Below are positions 46,340 through 56,803 of a DNA stretch of 64,000 nucleotides, piece by piece. Every line of letters begins with the position of its first letter. Position 1 is the first letter of the stretch. A model generated the notes under the pieces. It worked only from the letters and a program-made list of their open reading frames with translations. It had not been told where the DNA came from and made no database searches. The stretch is from Molanna angustata (taxonomy: Eukaryota > Arthropoda > Insecta > Trichoptera > Molannidae), in contig OY754964.1 of the NCBI GenBank assembly GCA_963576475.1, forward strand, positions 4,950,149 through 5,014,148, written 5' to 3'. The position numbers and the translations under genes were made by a program.

Positions 46340-47830
46340 AATATCATCATTCTCCAGAATGTGGCAACTATATAATTATCGGGTGCTTATTGAATTTATA
46401 TTGGACATAACAGACAACTTGAGTTGCCTGAGAACCCATCCATTTTTTTTTTCAATTAAAAAAAAACATTGATTTTTTAATATAATTAAGTATGCTTTCG
46501 ATATCGACATAATCGATACATTTAAATAAATAAACTGTTGTAATTAAATAATACTATAAATTTCATTTAGCAAACTCAAAAAATGAAGACGTCCATTAGT
46601 CAAATTGAATTCAAAATATTTTATAACTGAATTTCTATCCTTTGTATAACCTTTTGTTTTAATAATTTATTCACCTCGACTAATGATTCTGTCCTAAAAT
46701 CTAATAAATCTGCGCAAAACCGAAATGAAGCTGCGAACTGAATTGCAAAAGACCGAAAATTATGAATATTTTATGGTTCGCCGTTTCTTCTTCCTAATTT
46801 CCAATAGGAATGACGAAGACACATGATTTATGATGGAATAAAATTATTCATGATAAATGATAATTTGAGTTTTAGTAAAGAAAAAAAAATACTTTCTCTT
46901 GTGACTCCTTTTCAAATTAAAATTGTCATTTCTATTACATGTTGCTGTAAAAATTATTCTTATATTACACGAATTACGCCTGGTATTTAAAATTATTATA
47001 TATACGTTATAAAACAAGTATTTTTTTCTTTTTCTATATTTTCCACACCAGATAAAACAGTTATGACATTTTAAGAATAAATGGACTCTGCATGACTTCA
47101 CACTATATTCAAGAACTTCAAGAGAATGTGCCATCAAGAATACGTTTATCATTGAGGTCTGAATCAACAACTTTTCTAAAGGGAATTTGTAAAATATTGA
47201 TTCTTTATAATTAATTAAAATAAAAGACAACCTAGATGAAAAGTGACATCTGTGAAAGCTATCATATATTGATAGTTGTTTAGTTTGGTTCAGAACCATT
47301 TGAATGACTAGATTGAAGCAATAATAGATTATTTAGACAGATGTCGCCAAACTGGAATATATAATATTTTTTTATATTATTTTAGCTGTTGTTTCTAAGC
47401 TAGGGTGAATAATTAAAATACGAGTATATAAATTATATTGAATGGGGAACAATAAAAAGTTGTTATTAAGACATAAAGAACAGTAGGTTCTTATTCTAGA
47501 TAGACCACCTCTAGTGAAAAACTTTGATTCTAACTTGTATACAGAACTATTTAATCTTGAATTTATATTATTTGTAAATTCTAATTAAATTAAATTTGTA
47601 AAATAAAAGTTTACTAATCAAATCTCCCACCATCCAAGGAAAATACTCTCTGGAATAGAGAGATATTTCACAGAATTACATAAGCTAGTTAATCGGTCAC
47701 AAAATACAGCGGTTTTTGTGAGAACGGACTTATGAAGAGAAACACAAAACTATTTTTCGCAGATCCAAGAAGTAAGCAAAAGTGCTCTTCGAATGATATT
47801 GATACCATTAAACATTACATCCTAATTTTC
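46340..47830. other. AT-rich spacer
   Basis: A 151-codon minus-strand frame (46844-47299) has no recognisable motif and a composition typical of AT-rich noise. No gene is called. Confidence 0.45.
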
Positions 47831-47835
47831 GATAT

Positions 47836-48692
47836 ATTTTGGATAAAGATAAACTGAAAACTGTATATTTCTCTATTGTTCAGTCTTTGCTGTCATATGG
47901 CATAGTATGCTGGGGGGGTTGTTACAGAACAAATTTAGAACCACTAAATATAGCACAAAAATTGATCCTGAAGGTCATGTATAGAAAAAAATTTGTATAT
48001 CCATCTGAACTATTATATAATGAGTGTAAAGTTATGAATGCTAGGGAGCTTTACATATTGAAAGCACTGTGTAAATTTTACAGCTGCATTGATTTGGCAC
48101 AGAGAACTCAGCAGGTGCGTTTCACTAGACTGGGAGCTTCTCTAAATTATCAGCCGATAATTGTTAAATCAACATTTGGACAGAGAAATTATTTTTATCA
48201 TGCACCATTACTGTTTAACTTCCTTCCAAATAATATAAAAGCATTGAAAACACTTGCTTTGTTCAAGAGCAATGTCAAGCAGCACATTTTAATTAAAACC
48301 TCTCCCATCAATTCATTTTTATTTTAATATTTATTTTTTTGGTGGGCTCTGAAGTGTATGGTCACACTATACATGTCATGTTATTTTGTGTTAGTTGTCT
48401 GTGTGTTGGTTGCATAGATATTATTGTCACAGATATCTTCCTTGTGCCCAACTGCAGACAACATTGTAACATAGTAATTGTTAAAAATATTGTATTTTTT
48501 TTGACTTACTGTTTTGTTATTGTTTTTTTATTCAATATGCTAAAATTATAATATTGTTCAAATTTCACTCGTTGTTGTAAAGTCACTCATCTCGATACAG
48601 GTTCAACCCTAGTGAGATGATTGACTGTAATGTTTTTTTATGTACCTTTATAATTGTTGACAAAAAATAAATAAATAAATAAATAAATAAAT
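47836..48692 (+). mobile_element. 5'-truncated jockey-like LINE with conserved 3' hairpin
   Basis: The coding tail 47839-48327 (162 codons) reads LKTVYFSIVQSLLSYGIVCW, TNLEPLNIAQKLILKVMY and TFGQRNYFYHAPLLFNFLP, typical of the RT C-terminus. The 3' UTR contains a hairpin TCATCTC/GAGATGA at 48587-48620, then an (AAAT)n tail at 48665-48692. Confidence 0.82.
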
Positions 48693-48699
48693 TGAGTTT

Positions 48700-49595
48700 C
48701 ATCATTTATATAGATCGCAAACTCTTTTTTTATTTTCAAATAATCATAAATTTTGGAAATCGTCCCCATTATCTTCTCAGTATTTCAGAGCTTTTGCTAA
48801 ATCTTCCTTTTAATTTTTATTTCGATCTTGTTCCTCGGAAGTGTACTTATCCAAAACTTAAAATACAAGCAAAATTGTTTGTTCTTCAAAGTCTGTGTGA
48901 ACAATAGTTATTATCAACCATGTTAGAGAAAACGAATATAAATTGGACACATAGTGGGCGGTATTTGGTCTTGACGTTAATAATAATATATGTAGCTATT
49001 TCCAAATGTTCTATAAAATGTTAACGACAACATCCATATTCACTGTTTAAAAGTATGTCCGTGTAGTCAATCATCAAGCGTTCCGTATATATAAAGTTGC
49101 AGACTTTGAGAGTAACAGACAAGCAGCTTTCATATACAATAATTGGGTAATTTCACATATTCATTTATGCAAATAATTGAATGGGTTGGAATTAGGATTA
49201 TTGTTGTAAAAAAAGTATATTTTTTTATAATGAAAATGTAAAAATATATTACTTGCAAAAAACGCGAGGTTCGTACTCATCCCGAATAATGACACCATTC
49301 TTATGTCAGCATTCGGTTTTTTTCTATGGTTATAGATTCTATAGAATTATGATGAAAAAAGTTTGTATTTAATTAAGTTCGCAAACGCATCTCCCATTCA
49401 CTGGTATCGCTCAATGTTGAGCATCGTCAGTATGGTGAACAAGGTGATGAAGACCATATATTATATAGATCAAATCGAGGATACGAATAATAGAGAAGAA
49501 AGGGGTTAAGCAAAGAAAAATAAAAATACCCAAAAGACATTAAGGTAAATAAGTAGGTACAATAAAAAATAAATTAAGTAAAGGAATGAATATTC
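48700..49595. other. AT-rich spacer
   Basis: No supported feature. Confidence 0.45.
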
Positions 49596-49599
49596 ACAG

Positions 49600-49715
49600 G
49601 TCCAGACTGAAAACAAAATTAAAAACTATCTTCATCGGGAATCGAACCCAGGACCTTTGTATCAGCACTCAAACACCTAACCAACTGAGCCATGAAGGCT
49701 GATAAGTTTTCTGGT
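49600..49715 (-). mobile_element. tRNA-derived SINE head
   Basis: On the minus strand, GCCTTCATGGCTCAGTTGGT (A box) and CCTGGGTTCGATTCCCGATG (B box) are arranged as in a tRNA. A partial acceptor stem (CTTCA with TGAAG) is visible. The D and anticodon stems do not form properly, so I call a SINE head and not a functional tRNA gene. Confidence 0.55.
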
Positions 49716-49861
49716 TGGTTCATTTGAAAGTATAACCATATTTATATTTATTTATAAAGAAATAAATTCCCATTTCAACATTATAATTGAAATGAGTAAA
49801 TACATATATTTTTTTATCAAAATCAAAGCTTTATCGATTGTTCGTTAAAGCATAACCGTAT

Positions 49862-50209
49862 CTTCTTCTTCGTCAGCCCTCTATCGTCCAGTAATGGACA
49901 TAGGCCTCCCCCTGAGACCTCCACAGCTCCCAATCCTGGGCAGACCGCATCCATCCGCCTCCAGCTACTCTTCTGACATCGTCAGACCACCTGGTTAGAG
50001 GCCTTCCAACACTTCTCTTGCCCGTTCTAGGTCGCCATTCCAGCACTTTTCTAGAATCTGGAGTCCGTGCTTCGGGCGATATGCCCTGCCTAGCTCCACT
50101 TCTGGTTTGCAACCTTTTGGACAACGTCGGTTACTCTGGTTTTCTCTCTTATCCACAAGTTAGTTTTTCTGTCTCCTAACGAAATACCCAGCATTCTCCT
50201 TTCCATGGC
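49862..50209 (-). mobile_element. 348-bp LINE tail with 11-bp TSD
   Basis: CATAACCGTAT is duplicated at 49851-49861 and 50210-50220. On the minus strand it encodes MAMERRMLGISLGDRKTN and WIREKTRVTDVVQKVANQK, then after a frame change RPRTGKRSVGRPLTRWSDDV and SAQDWELWRSQGEAYV. It ends in a GAAGAAGAAG tail. Same family as 11962-12352. Confidence 0.88.
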
Positions 50210-50569
50210 CATAACCGTATAAATCGTGAAAATTTTTGAAATCATACAATTACAGAAACTTTTTTGACTGAAGATATGAACTGACCTTTATGAATACAAA
50301 GATGTGGGAACAACTTAAATAGCTCACATTAATTTATGCTCGCTAATGTGCGAAAACACCGTTAGAATGTCATTTTCAGTTTTAAATATTGTTCGTTGTA
50401 TTTATAACAAGAAAATGAAAAAAATTATAAATGGGTACACTAAAAAGACGTCTTTGTATATTTTTTAATTCTACACTAAGTCTAACATCAGCATTTCAGA
50501 AACAATTTTTTATCAACGAGAGTAAGTTATATAAATTAATTATACTTTCATATTATAATATTTGTGGTA

Positions 50570-51104
50570 GATACGCAAACATTGGATTTTTTTTCCTTGG
50601 ATGATATCATTTGACTCCCGAAAGGAAAAAAAAATCCAATGTTTGCGTATATGCAATTAAAAAAATATTCGATTTACATACACATTGGTACAAGTAGGTA
50701 AATAAGCTAAAAATGAAATAATATTTCTGGCGCAGTTCAGGGGTGACATCTGTGCGAGACACCGTCATCTCATTTATAAGAAATGTTGCTTTCATTGTTT
50801 ACAAATAAACTTATTTCTTGATTTCTCAATGGATGGCGTTACAAAAAGGCTTTTCCGTTTCTCCATAGATGGCAATAGTATAGTTCCTTATTTTCAAGTG
50901 AATTGTTACACACTATTCAAATATATAGAATTTTAAAAAATACATTGATAAGGGAACTCAATAAGAAGGCATAATTGGTGAACGTTGCGCAAGCGCATAA
51001 AGTGATCACGTAAACCAGCCGATGACAGGTCGTAAGTCCTGTAGGTTCCTCGAGTTCCTGGTTCTTCTACAATATCCCAACTTCGTCTCTATTGAAATGT
51101 TTGA
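50570..51104 (+). repeat. MITE-like family, copy 3 (most complete)
   Basis: The left end forms a hairpin: TACGCAAACATTGGATTTTT and its complement flank GATATCATTTGACTCCCG. The body matches copies 1 and 2, and the right end is CCAACTTCGTCTCTATTGA. About 535 bp, non-coding. Confidence 0.78.
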
Positions 51105-51189
51105 CAATAAAAATATTTGTGGTATTTGTATATGTATGTAAGTGCAACAATGTTTCATATTAATGTGTAAGGCTCCGAGCCATATATTT

Positions 51190-51553
51190 ATTTATTTATT
51201 TTTACTTTTGTTCATAATATAAACAAATAAATTTCATACTGGCGGGGTAATTGCCTTTAGGCAATTTCTTCCAAGCGATCATATTACAAAGTTTGACAAC
51301 ATTATGTAGATTTATGTGTGTATGTGTGTATAACAGCAGAAAGATTGATTGCTAAATTCAAAAATAAAATAAGTAAAGAAAAATATATTTCACTTCATAG
51401 CAAAAGAATGCAATAGGAAGGAACAGGGAGTGATAATTGGGAACAAGGTTGTTACTCATAACATTTTCTTAATATGTTCTTACCTTTCCATAATCTTATA
51501 AATGTATGCATCAGTTCTCTATCATAATCTAATCGTAATTTTACTAATCATTT
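51190..51553 (-). mobile_element. LINE 3' UTR tail
   Basis: Minus strand: an AT-rich UTR ends with the hairpin ATTGCCTAAAGGCAAT (51251-51266) and an (AAAT)n tail (51190-51206). The hairpin resembles AGGCAATTTGCC at 4625, but the order of its parts differs. Confidence 0.5.
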
Positions 51554-52207
51554 CTTCTTTTTCTTTGCCTTATCCCACTTTAGGTAGGGTCGGCTCTCCT
51601 AATCCTTTGGCGCCACGATGATCTGTCCTGTATTGTCGGGGATGGGAGGTGGGCTTTATCCATGAGCTTACTCATATTGCCCCACCACGTAGATATTGGA
51701 CGTCCCTTTCCTTTTCTACTTTCTGGGAATGCTAGAGGAGCAGCACCACATGATCTTTTTGCCTCCTCATTACATGTCCATACCATCTGAGTCGGCTTTC
51801 TGTAGGTTTTTCTGGTATGGGGGCTACTCCAAAGCTTCCTCTTATTAATTCATTACGAATTTTATCAAGCTTCGTCACCCCGCCTGCCCACCTCAGCATT
51901 TTCATTTCATTGACATGTAGTTTTTGTTCATGTGTGCCTTTAACTGTCCAGCACTCCGCACCATATTATTATGTCATTGCAGGTCTCACCGCTGTCTTGT
52001 AGACCTTGCCCTTAGTTTCACAGTACTTAGATCACACAGCACGCCCGTGATAGTTCTCCATTTACTCCAAGCCACATTTACCCTATGGTAGACGTCAGCA
52101 TCCACACTGGCATACGCTGTGAGAACCGACCCTAAGTATTTGAAGATTGACACCTTAGGTACGACAGTGCCATCCGGGAAGCACACTGTCGCTGCACCTG
52201 ACGTTCC
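51554..52207 (-). mobile_element. 654-bp LINE ORF2 tail with 17-bp TSD
   Basis: AATTTTACTAATCATTT is duplicated exactly at 51537-51553 and 52208-52224. On the minus strand frames give VPKVSIFKYLGSVLTAYASV, a W...W...GVLCD segment, ADSDGMDM-type sequence, KGKGRPISTWWGNMSKLMD and DRSSWRQRIRRADPT, ending with a GAAGAAATG tip. Several frameshifts are present. Confidence 0.87.
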
Positions 52208-52224
52208 AATTTTACTAATCATTT

Positions 52225-52613
52225 AATTTAGAACTAGACACACTCTTCTTTTCCGTCTTACCACTCAACACACCAACTATGCTCAACATGCAACAATGTA
52301 CAGAATCTGTAATACATATATGTAATAGGCATTTCCAAGAGATCGACATATTCTTACTTAGCGCCCCCACATTTAAAAAATATATCAAACTTAAAATTTC
52401 ATCGTCATAATCAAATTTAACACTTAATTATACTGACACATTTATATATGCAATTTCACACATCATTCACACAATATCTCACCATAATATGTAACCATTC
52501 CTAATATATCTTAATATACTACAATAGCTTCAGCGACAACCTGTAATTGGCTTCATTCTTAATCAAATTATCTTTATGTTTTATAATTTATTAAATGCTG
52601 TATGTTGTCCTTT

Positions 52614-52642
<29 letters not shown>
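52225..52642 (+). mobile_element. jockey-like LINE tail
   Basis: Frames with one shift read TTQHTNYAQHATMYRICNTY and IDIFLLSAPTFKKYIKLKI, a jockey-type C-terminus. An AT-rich UTR and an (AAAT)n tail at 52613-52642 follow. It is 5'-truncated. Confidence 0.55.
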
Positions 52643-52644
<2 letters not shown>

Positions 52645-52734
52645 TTTAAATATAAAGATCAAAGTTCAGTATGAAATTGTCACAAATTGTTGTATAATTA
52701 ATTCATTATTCAATATTTTTTTTTATTTATGTAA

Positions 52735-52847
52735 CATGATGGAATGTTATATGATAGAATGTAATATAAAATAATGTTTTGAAATATAGTGTAATATGAT
52801 GTGATATGCAATATGATAAAATGTAATATAATATGATGAAATATGAT
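52735..52847. repeat. low-complexity ATATGAT-type repeat
   Basis: Irregular repeats of AATATGATGTGATATGC/TAATATGATGAAATATG. The BEL/Pao element inserted here, and similar sequence resumes after 62736. Confidence 0.7.
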
Positions 52848-52852
52848 ATAAT

Positions 52853-53243
52853 TGTTGACGCCAATATGTCATTATAATTATTGTCGCATTTTTTATATCA
52901 AATGACATATAATATTGTTGCAACTGCTGCCCACCCTACATCCAAAATCAGTCTCCTTTCAAACCGCGTCCTGTCGACACCACCCACATCTCACCCGTTT
53001 TACCGCTCCTCATAACTCACCGAAATTCGCCATAATTGTTTTCTTACCGCGTGTGTGTGTGTGGGATCCTAGTGAAAGTTGTGACCATCTAACAAGGCAG
53101 AGCACCAAAGAAAAGTCAAGTAAGTGAGTGTTCCTTTATCCTTCCTTTGCCTTGCAGTGGTTGCAACGAAACGCCCTTTAAAAATACAGTCCACTTTTCA
53201 CTTCTACTTTATCTTTATCTTTAATTTCATATCCGCGTCATCA
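52853..53243 (+). repeat. 5' LTR of the BEL/Pao element
   Basis: 391 bp from TGTTGACGCC to GCGTCATCA. I see no difference from the 3' LTR. It contains an AT-rich TATA-like stretch (ACATATAATATTG near 52900), a (GT)n run, and a donor-like CAAGTAAGTGAG (53117-53128) only about 40 bases before an acceptor-like CCTTTGCCTTGCAG. Confidence 0.96.
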
Positions 53244-53248
53244 TTTTA

Positions 53249-53266
53249 TGGTCCTTCGAGCCGGAT
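53249..53266 (+). promoter_or_regulatory. primer-binding site complementary to tRNA-Tyr
   Basis: TGGTCCTTCGAGCCGGAT starts five bases after the LTR. It is the complement of the 3' end of eukaryotic tRNA-Tyr (ATCCGGCTCGAAGGA plus CCA) as I recall it. Minus-strand DNA synthesis would start here. Confidence 0.8.
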
Positions 53267-53852
53267 ATACCAATACTTTGAGGTATTATTCTTGAACCGT
53301 TTATCTTTCAAATACGACAATTAAATATATTTATGTATATTATATTAAGTATATTTATTTATATATTCGCATTATATATAACATACGCATTTGTATCATA
53401 ACTTATAAAGGATTACTCGTATTTATAATATAACTAACCCGCATCATATATATTTTTATCGTAAGCACTATTTTAGTGCATAATTAACCCCGCACATATA
53501 TATTTACATATTTATTTTATTCATAAAAAAAAAAAAATTCGCATTATAAAATAGTACGTATAATACTTATTTTGTTGTTAATACATCGCACAGAAATAAA
53601 TATTGTATTGTAGTTCCCTACAATACGATAGTAAGTTATTTGTCACAACGCCATCAGCCGATCAGCGAAATTTCTCGAATGCATTGAGTCGAATAGGTAC
53701 CTACATTGCTTGCATACGCAGTTTAGAATTCGGCGGACGGAACCAAGCGGAATCTGCGCCGACTACTAAACATTATACATACGAAATTACATTGAAATTG
53801 TTATTAAGTTATTAAATAAATATTATTTTATCTTTACCTTTTATATTTCGAT
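53267..53852 (+). other. BEL/Pao leader
   Basis: Non-coding, AT-rich leader between the primer-binding site and the gag start. It contains an A run at about 53526 and a short GC-richer piece at 53640-53760. Confidence 0.6.
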
Positions 53853-55673
53853 ATGGCTAAGAGACCTCAATCGAAGCAAGCGGAAATTCTTGAATTAGAT
53901 GATGATAAAAGCATGTTATTGAAATTAAAATTATCAAAACGGAATTCCATTTTTGCGCGCTTGCAGATGATTTACGATCGCTCTACAAAGGTGCGGAATG
54001 AACAAGACAATATCGATTTAATTTCTGCCGCCATTTGTATAGATACGCTACGTGTTGAGTTCGAAAAAACGCTCAATGAATATAATATTTTAAACATCCA
54101 AGTAAACAATGGCGAACCAGAACTAGATACGTGGGATTCATTCGAGGACATGTACTGGAGTGTGAAATCTGTATTGTCAAAAATAGAATCTAATTTAAAA
54201 AATGACGTATTAAAAAACGCTCCGTTATTGAGATCGAGACCTACATTGCCGCCTATTGAATTAATGTCTTTCGATGGCGACATCAGATCGTGGCCAAGAT
54301 TTTATGAAAGTTTTAAAAGTATAGTTCACGATAACCCAACTCTTTCGGATACTGATAAATTGTATTACTTACTGGGAAAGCTTTCAATCAAGGCTCAATC
54401 CGCTTTTGCCGGTATAAATCAGTCTTCAAATAATTATGAACTTATATTACAATCACTAATTGATAAGTATCAAGATAAACGCATGCTAGCCAGTACATAT
54501 CTTAATCAAATATTGGATGGAAAATCATTTTCTTCCGCTTCTGTTCAAAATTTAGAAACATTTTTAGATCGTCATATTACCGCCATAAACGCTTTAAAAA
54601 ACCTAGAACTTCCAGATTTAACCGATTTTATTTTCCTTCACATATCACAAAAGAAATTAGATTCGGAAACAGTTCGGGCATTTGAATTACATTCACGCCA
54701 GGATAAAATTCCGTCATTATTAAGTTTGGTTGATTTTGTCAAGCAACAAGCCAAAATATTACAGCGATGTACCAATTCGTCCGCAAAATTAAACACAAAC
54801 AATAACAATCGAGTAAAGTTTTCACAACCGCAATCATATGTCGCAGTGTCCGATGCATATAAATGTTTATGTAAGGATATCGCACATGACAATTTTTATA
54901 AGTGTCCAGAGTTTATTGACATGACTCCGAACGCTCGTTTTAGGTTAATAAAAGAGCGCTCTGGCTGCGTAAACTGCCTAAGTGGTCGGCACAGAGCTGG
55001 AAAATGTAATTCGAAATTTAAGTGTAAAATCTGTAATGGTAACCACCATAGTTTACTACATTTAGATTCGAGATCAAATCCGCCACCCCAACAGGCGCAT
55101 GTTGCTGCCTCTACTTCAACTGCCGCCGTCGCCGTGCATAATACGGAACTCGCGCTCTGTTCGACTTCGATTGACCCGTCGCCACACGTCAATGCGAGCA
55201 CAACAAACGATGGTCACTCATTTGCTGCGAAAGGTAGCGAATACACTACGGTTTTACTAGCTACGGCCGTCGTAATTGTTCACGATGTTCATGGGGTGGA
55301 ACATAATATTCGTTGCTTACTGGACAGCGCATCTCAAAGTAACTTCGTGACGTTAGAATGTTGTAATATGCTTAAATTAAATATAAACATGAAGAATATA
55401 GCAGTGAAAGGCATCGGAGGCTCTGAAAAAAGTACTAAGGGAATTGTTAATTTTCAATTTGCATCAAAATACAATAAAGAGGTGAAATACAATATTTCTT
55501 CTCTTGTTGTGGATAAAATTACGGACAATTTGCCTTCCATACCTATCGACATCTCCGCGTTACCTTTTCTTAATGGGCTCCCGCTCGCAGATGATGCGTT
55601 TCACACTCCGGCACAGATTGATGTCTTGATCGGTGCCTCGCTGTTTTCACAACTTCTGTTACCTAATATATAG
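53853..55673 (+). pseudogene. BEL/Pao gag and protease part of the polyprotein (interrupted)
   Basis: The 606-codon frame carries a DUF1759-type capsid region (about residues 110-290, with PPIELMSFDGDIRSWPRFYE), cysteine-rich knuckles (CVNCLSGRHRAGKC at about 372, CKICNGNHHSLLH at about 391) and an aspartic protease with LLDSASQSNF at about 488. It stops at 55671-55673 because of an extra TA dinucleotide (ATATATAG where the inverted copy has ATATAG). In the inverted arm the frame continues into RT at this point. The start at 53853 is the first Met of the long frame. Confidence 0.9.
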
Positions 55674-56803
55674 TAAAGGGTCATTCCGAAACAATCCCTA
55701 GAGCTATACAAACCACTCTCGGCTATGTTGTCATGGGAAGAGCTCCCGTTTTATTAAAACGCGATAACATGACCGTAGCTTGCTGTAGCACATTATGTGA
55801 TGATAATGAATTAGAAATAAATACTTTAATCAAACGCTTCTGGCAGATTGATGAATTGCCTACCGCCACACCGCCCACTCATTCTCCAGAGGAGATTGAG
55901 TGCGAATATTTCTTTCAAAAAACTACCAAGCGGGATAGCGATGGCAGATACATAGTAGCGCTACCCTTTCGTGGTGACGTTTTCTCGCTCGGAGATTCTT
56001 TTGATACCGCAAAGAAGCGTTTCTTGAGTCTTGAGAGGAAACTCGAAAGTTCTCATGTGTTCCGATCTGCGTATGATACAGTTATTCGTGAATATCTGGA
56101 CAAAGGATATTTATCACCCGCGCCGGCTGAAGATAATTTTAACTATCCCTTATATATTATACCACACCACGGCGTAGTACGCGAAGATAAGTCCACAACC
56201 AAACTACGTATGGTTCTCGACGCAAGCTGTAAAACTAGTTCGGGATTATCACTCAATGATGTTCTCCACTGCGGCCAGAATTTACAAGGTGATCTGTTTA
56301 CCATTATTTTAAATTTTCGGTTATTCCACATAGCACTCTCTGCAGATTGCAAGCAAATGTTTTTACAAATCATAATGAATGCTCGGGATCGTCGTTTCCA
56401 ACGGATTATTTATCGTTTTAAACCTCAGGATCAGCTTACTACATACCAGTTTAATAGAGTTTGTTTTGGTCTCAAGTCTAGTCCATACCACGCGCTTCGC
56501 GTCATTCAGCAACTCGTCAAAGATGACGGTGACTTGTTTCCTCTCGCAAAAGAAATTGCTAACAATTATATCTATATGGACGATGTCGTTTTTAGTGTTA
56601 TGACCGAAGAACAGGGAGTGTCCGCATCTAGTCAGTTAATTGAATTGTTTAAACGTGGCCAGTTTGATTTAATAAAGTGGAGCAGTAATTCTGCTAATGT
56701 TATTAATAGCATTCCCGTGACACATAGAGCTGTCGAATTTGATAAGGTCATGCAACAAAAGATTTTAGGCTTGAATTGGTCAAAAGTAAATGATAATTTT
56801 GAA
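55674..56803 (+). pseudogene. BEL/Pao RT region, left arm
   Basis: It continues in another frame from the 2-bp insertion. Motifs include LRMVLDASCKTSS, FNYPLYIIPHHGV, NRVCFGLKSSPYHALRVI and the catalytic YMDDVVFSV (YMDD at 56572-56583). A 9-bp deletion near 56731 removes three codons present in the other two copies. The coding sequence runs into the palindrome centre at 56803/56804 and would read nonsense beyond it. Confidence 0.88.

Noticed and set aside
46844..47299. 151-codon minus-strand frame
   Set aside because: AT-driven composition, no motif, no splice or start context and no second copy; treated as chance.
49600..49715. tRNA gene on the minus strand
   Set aside because: A and B boxes are clear, but the D and anticodon stems do not form and similar heads occur elsewhere, so a SINE head is the better call.
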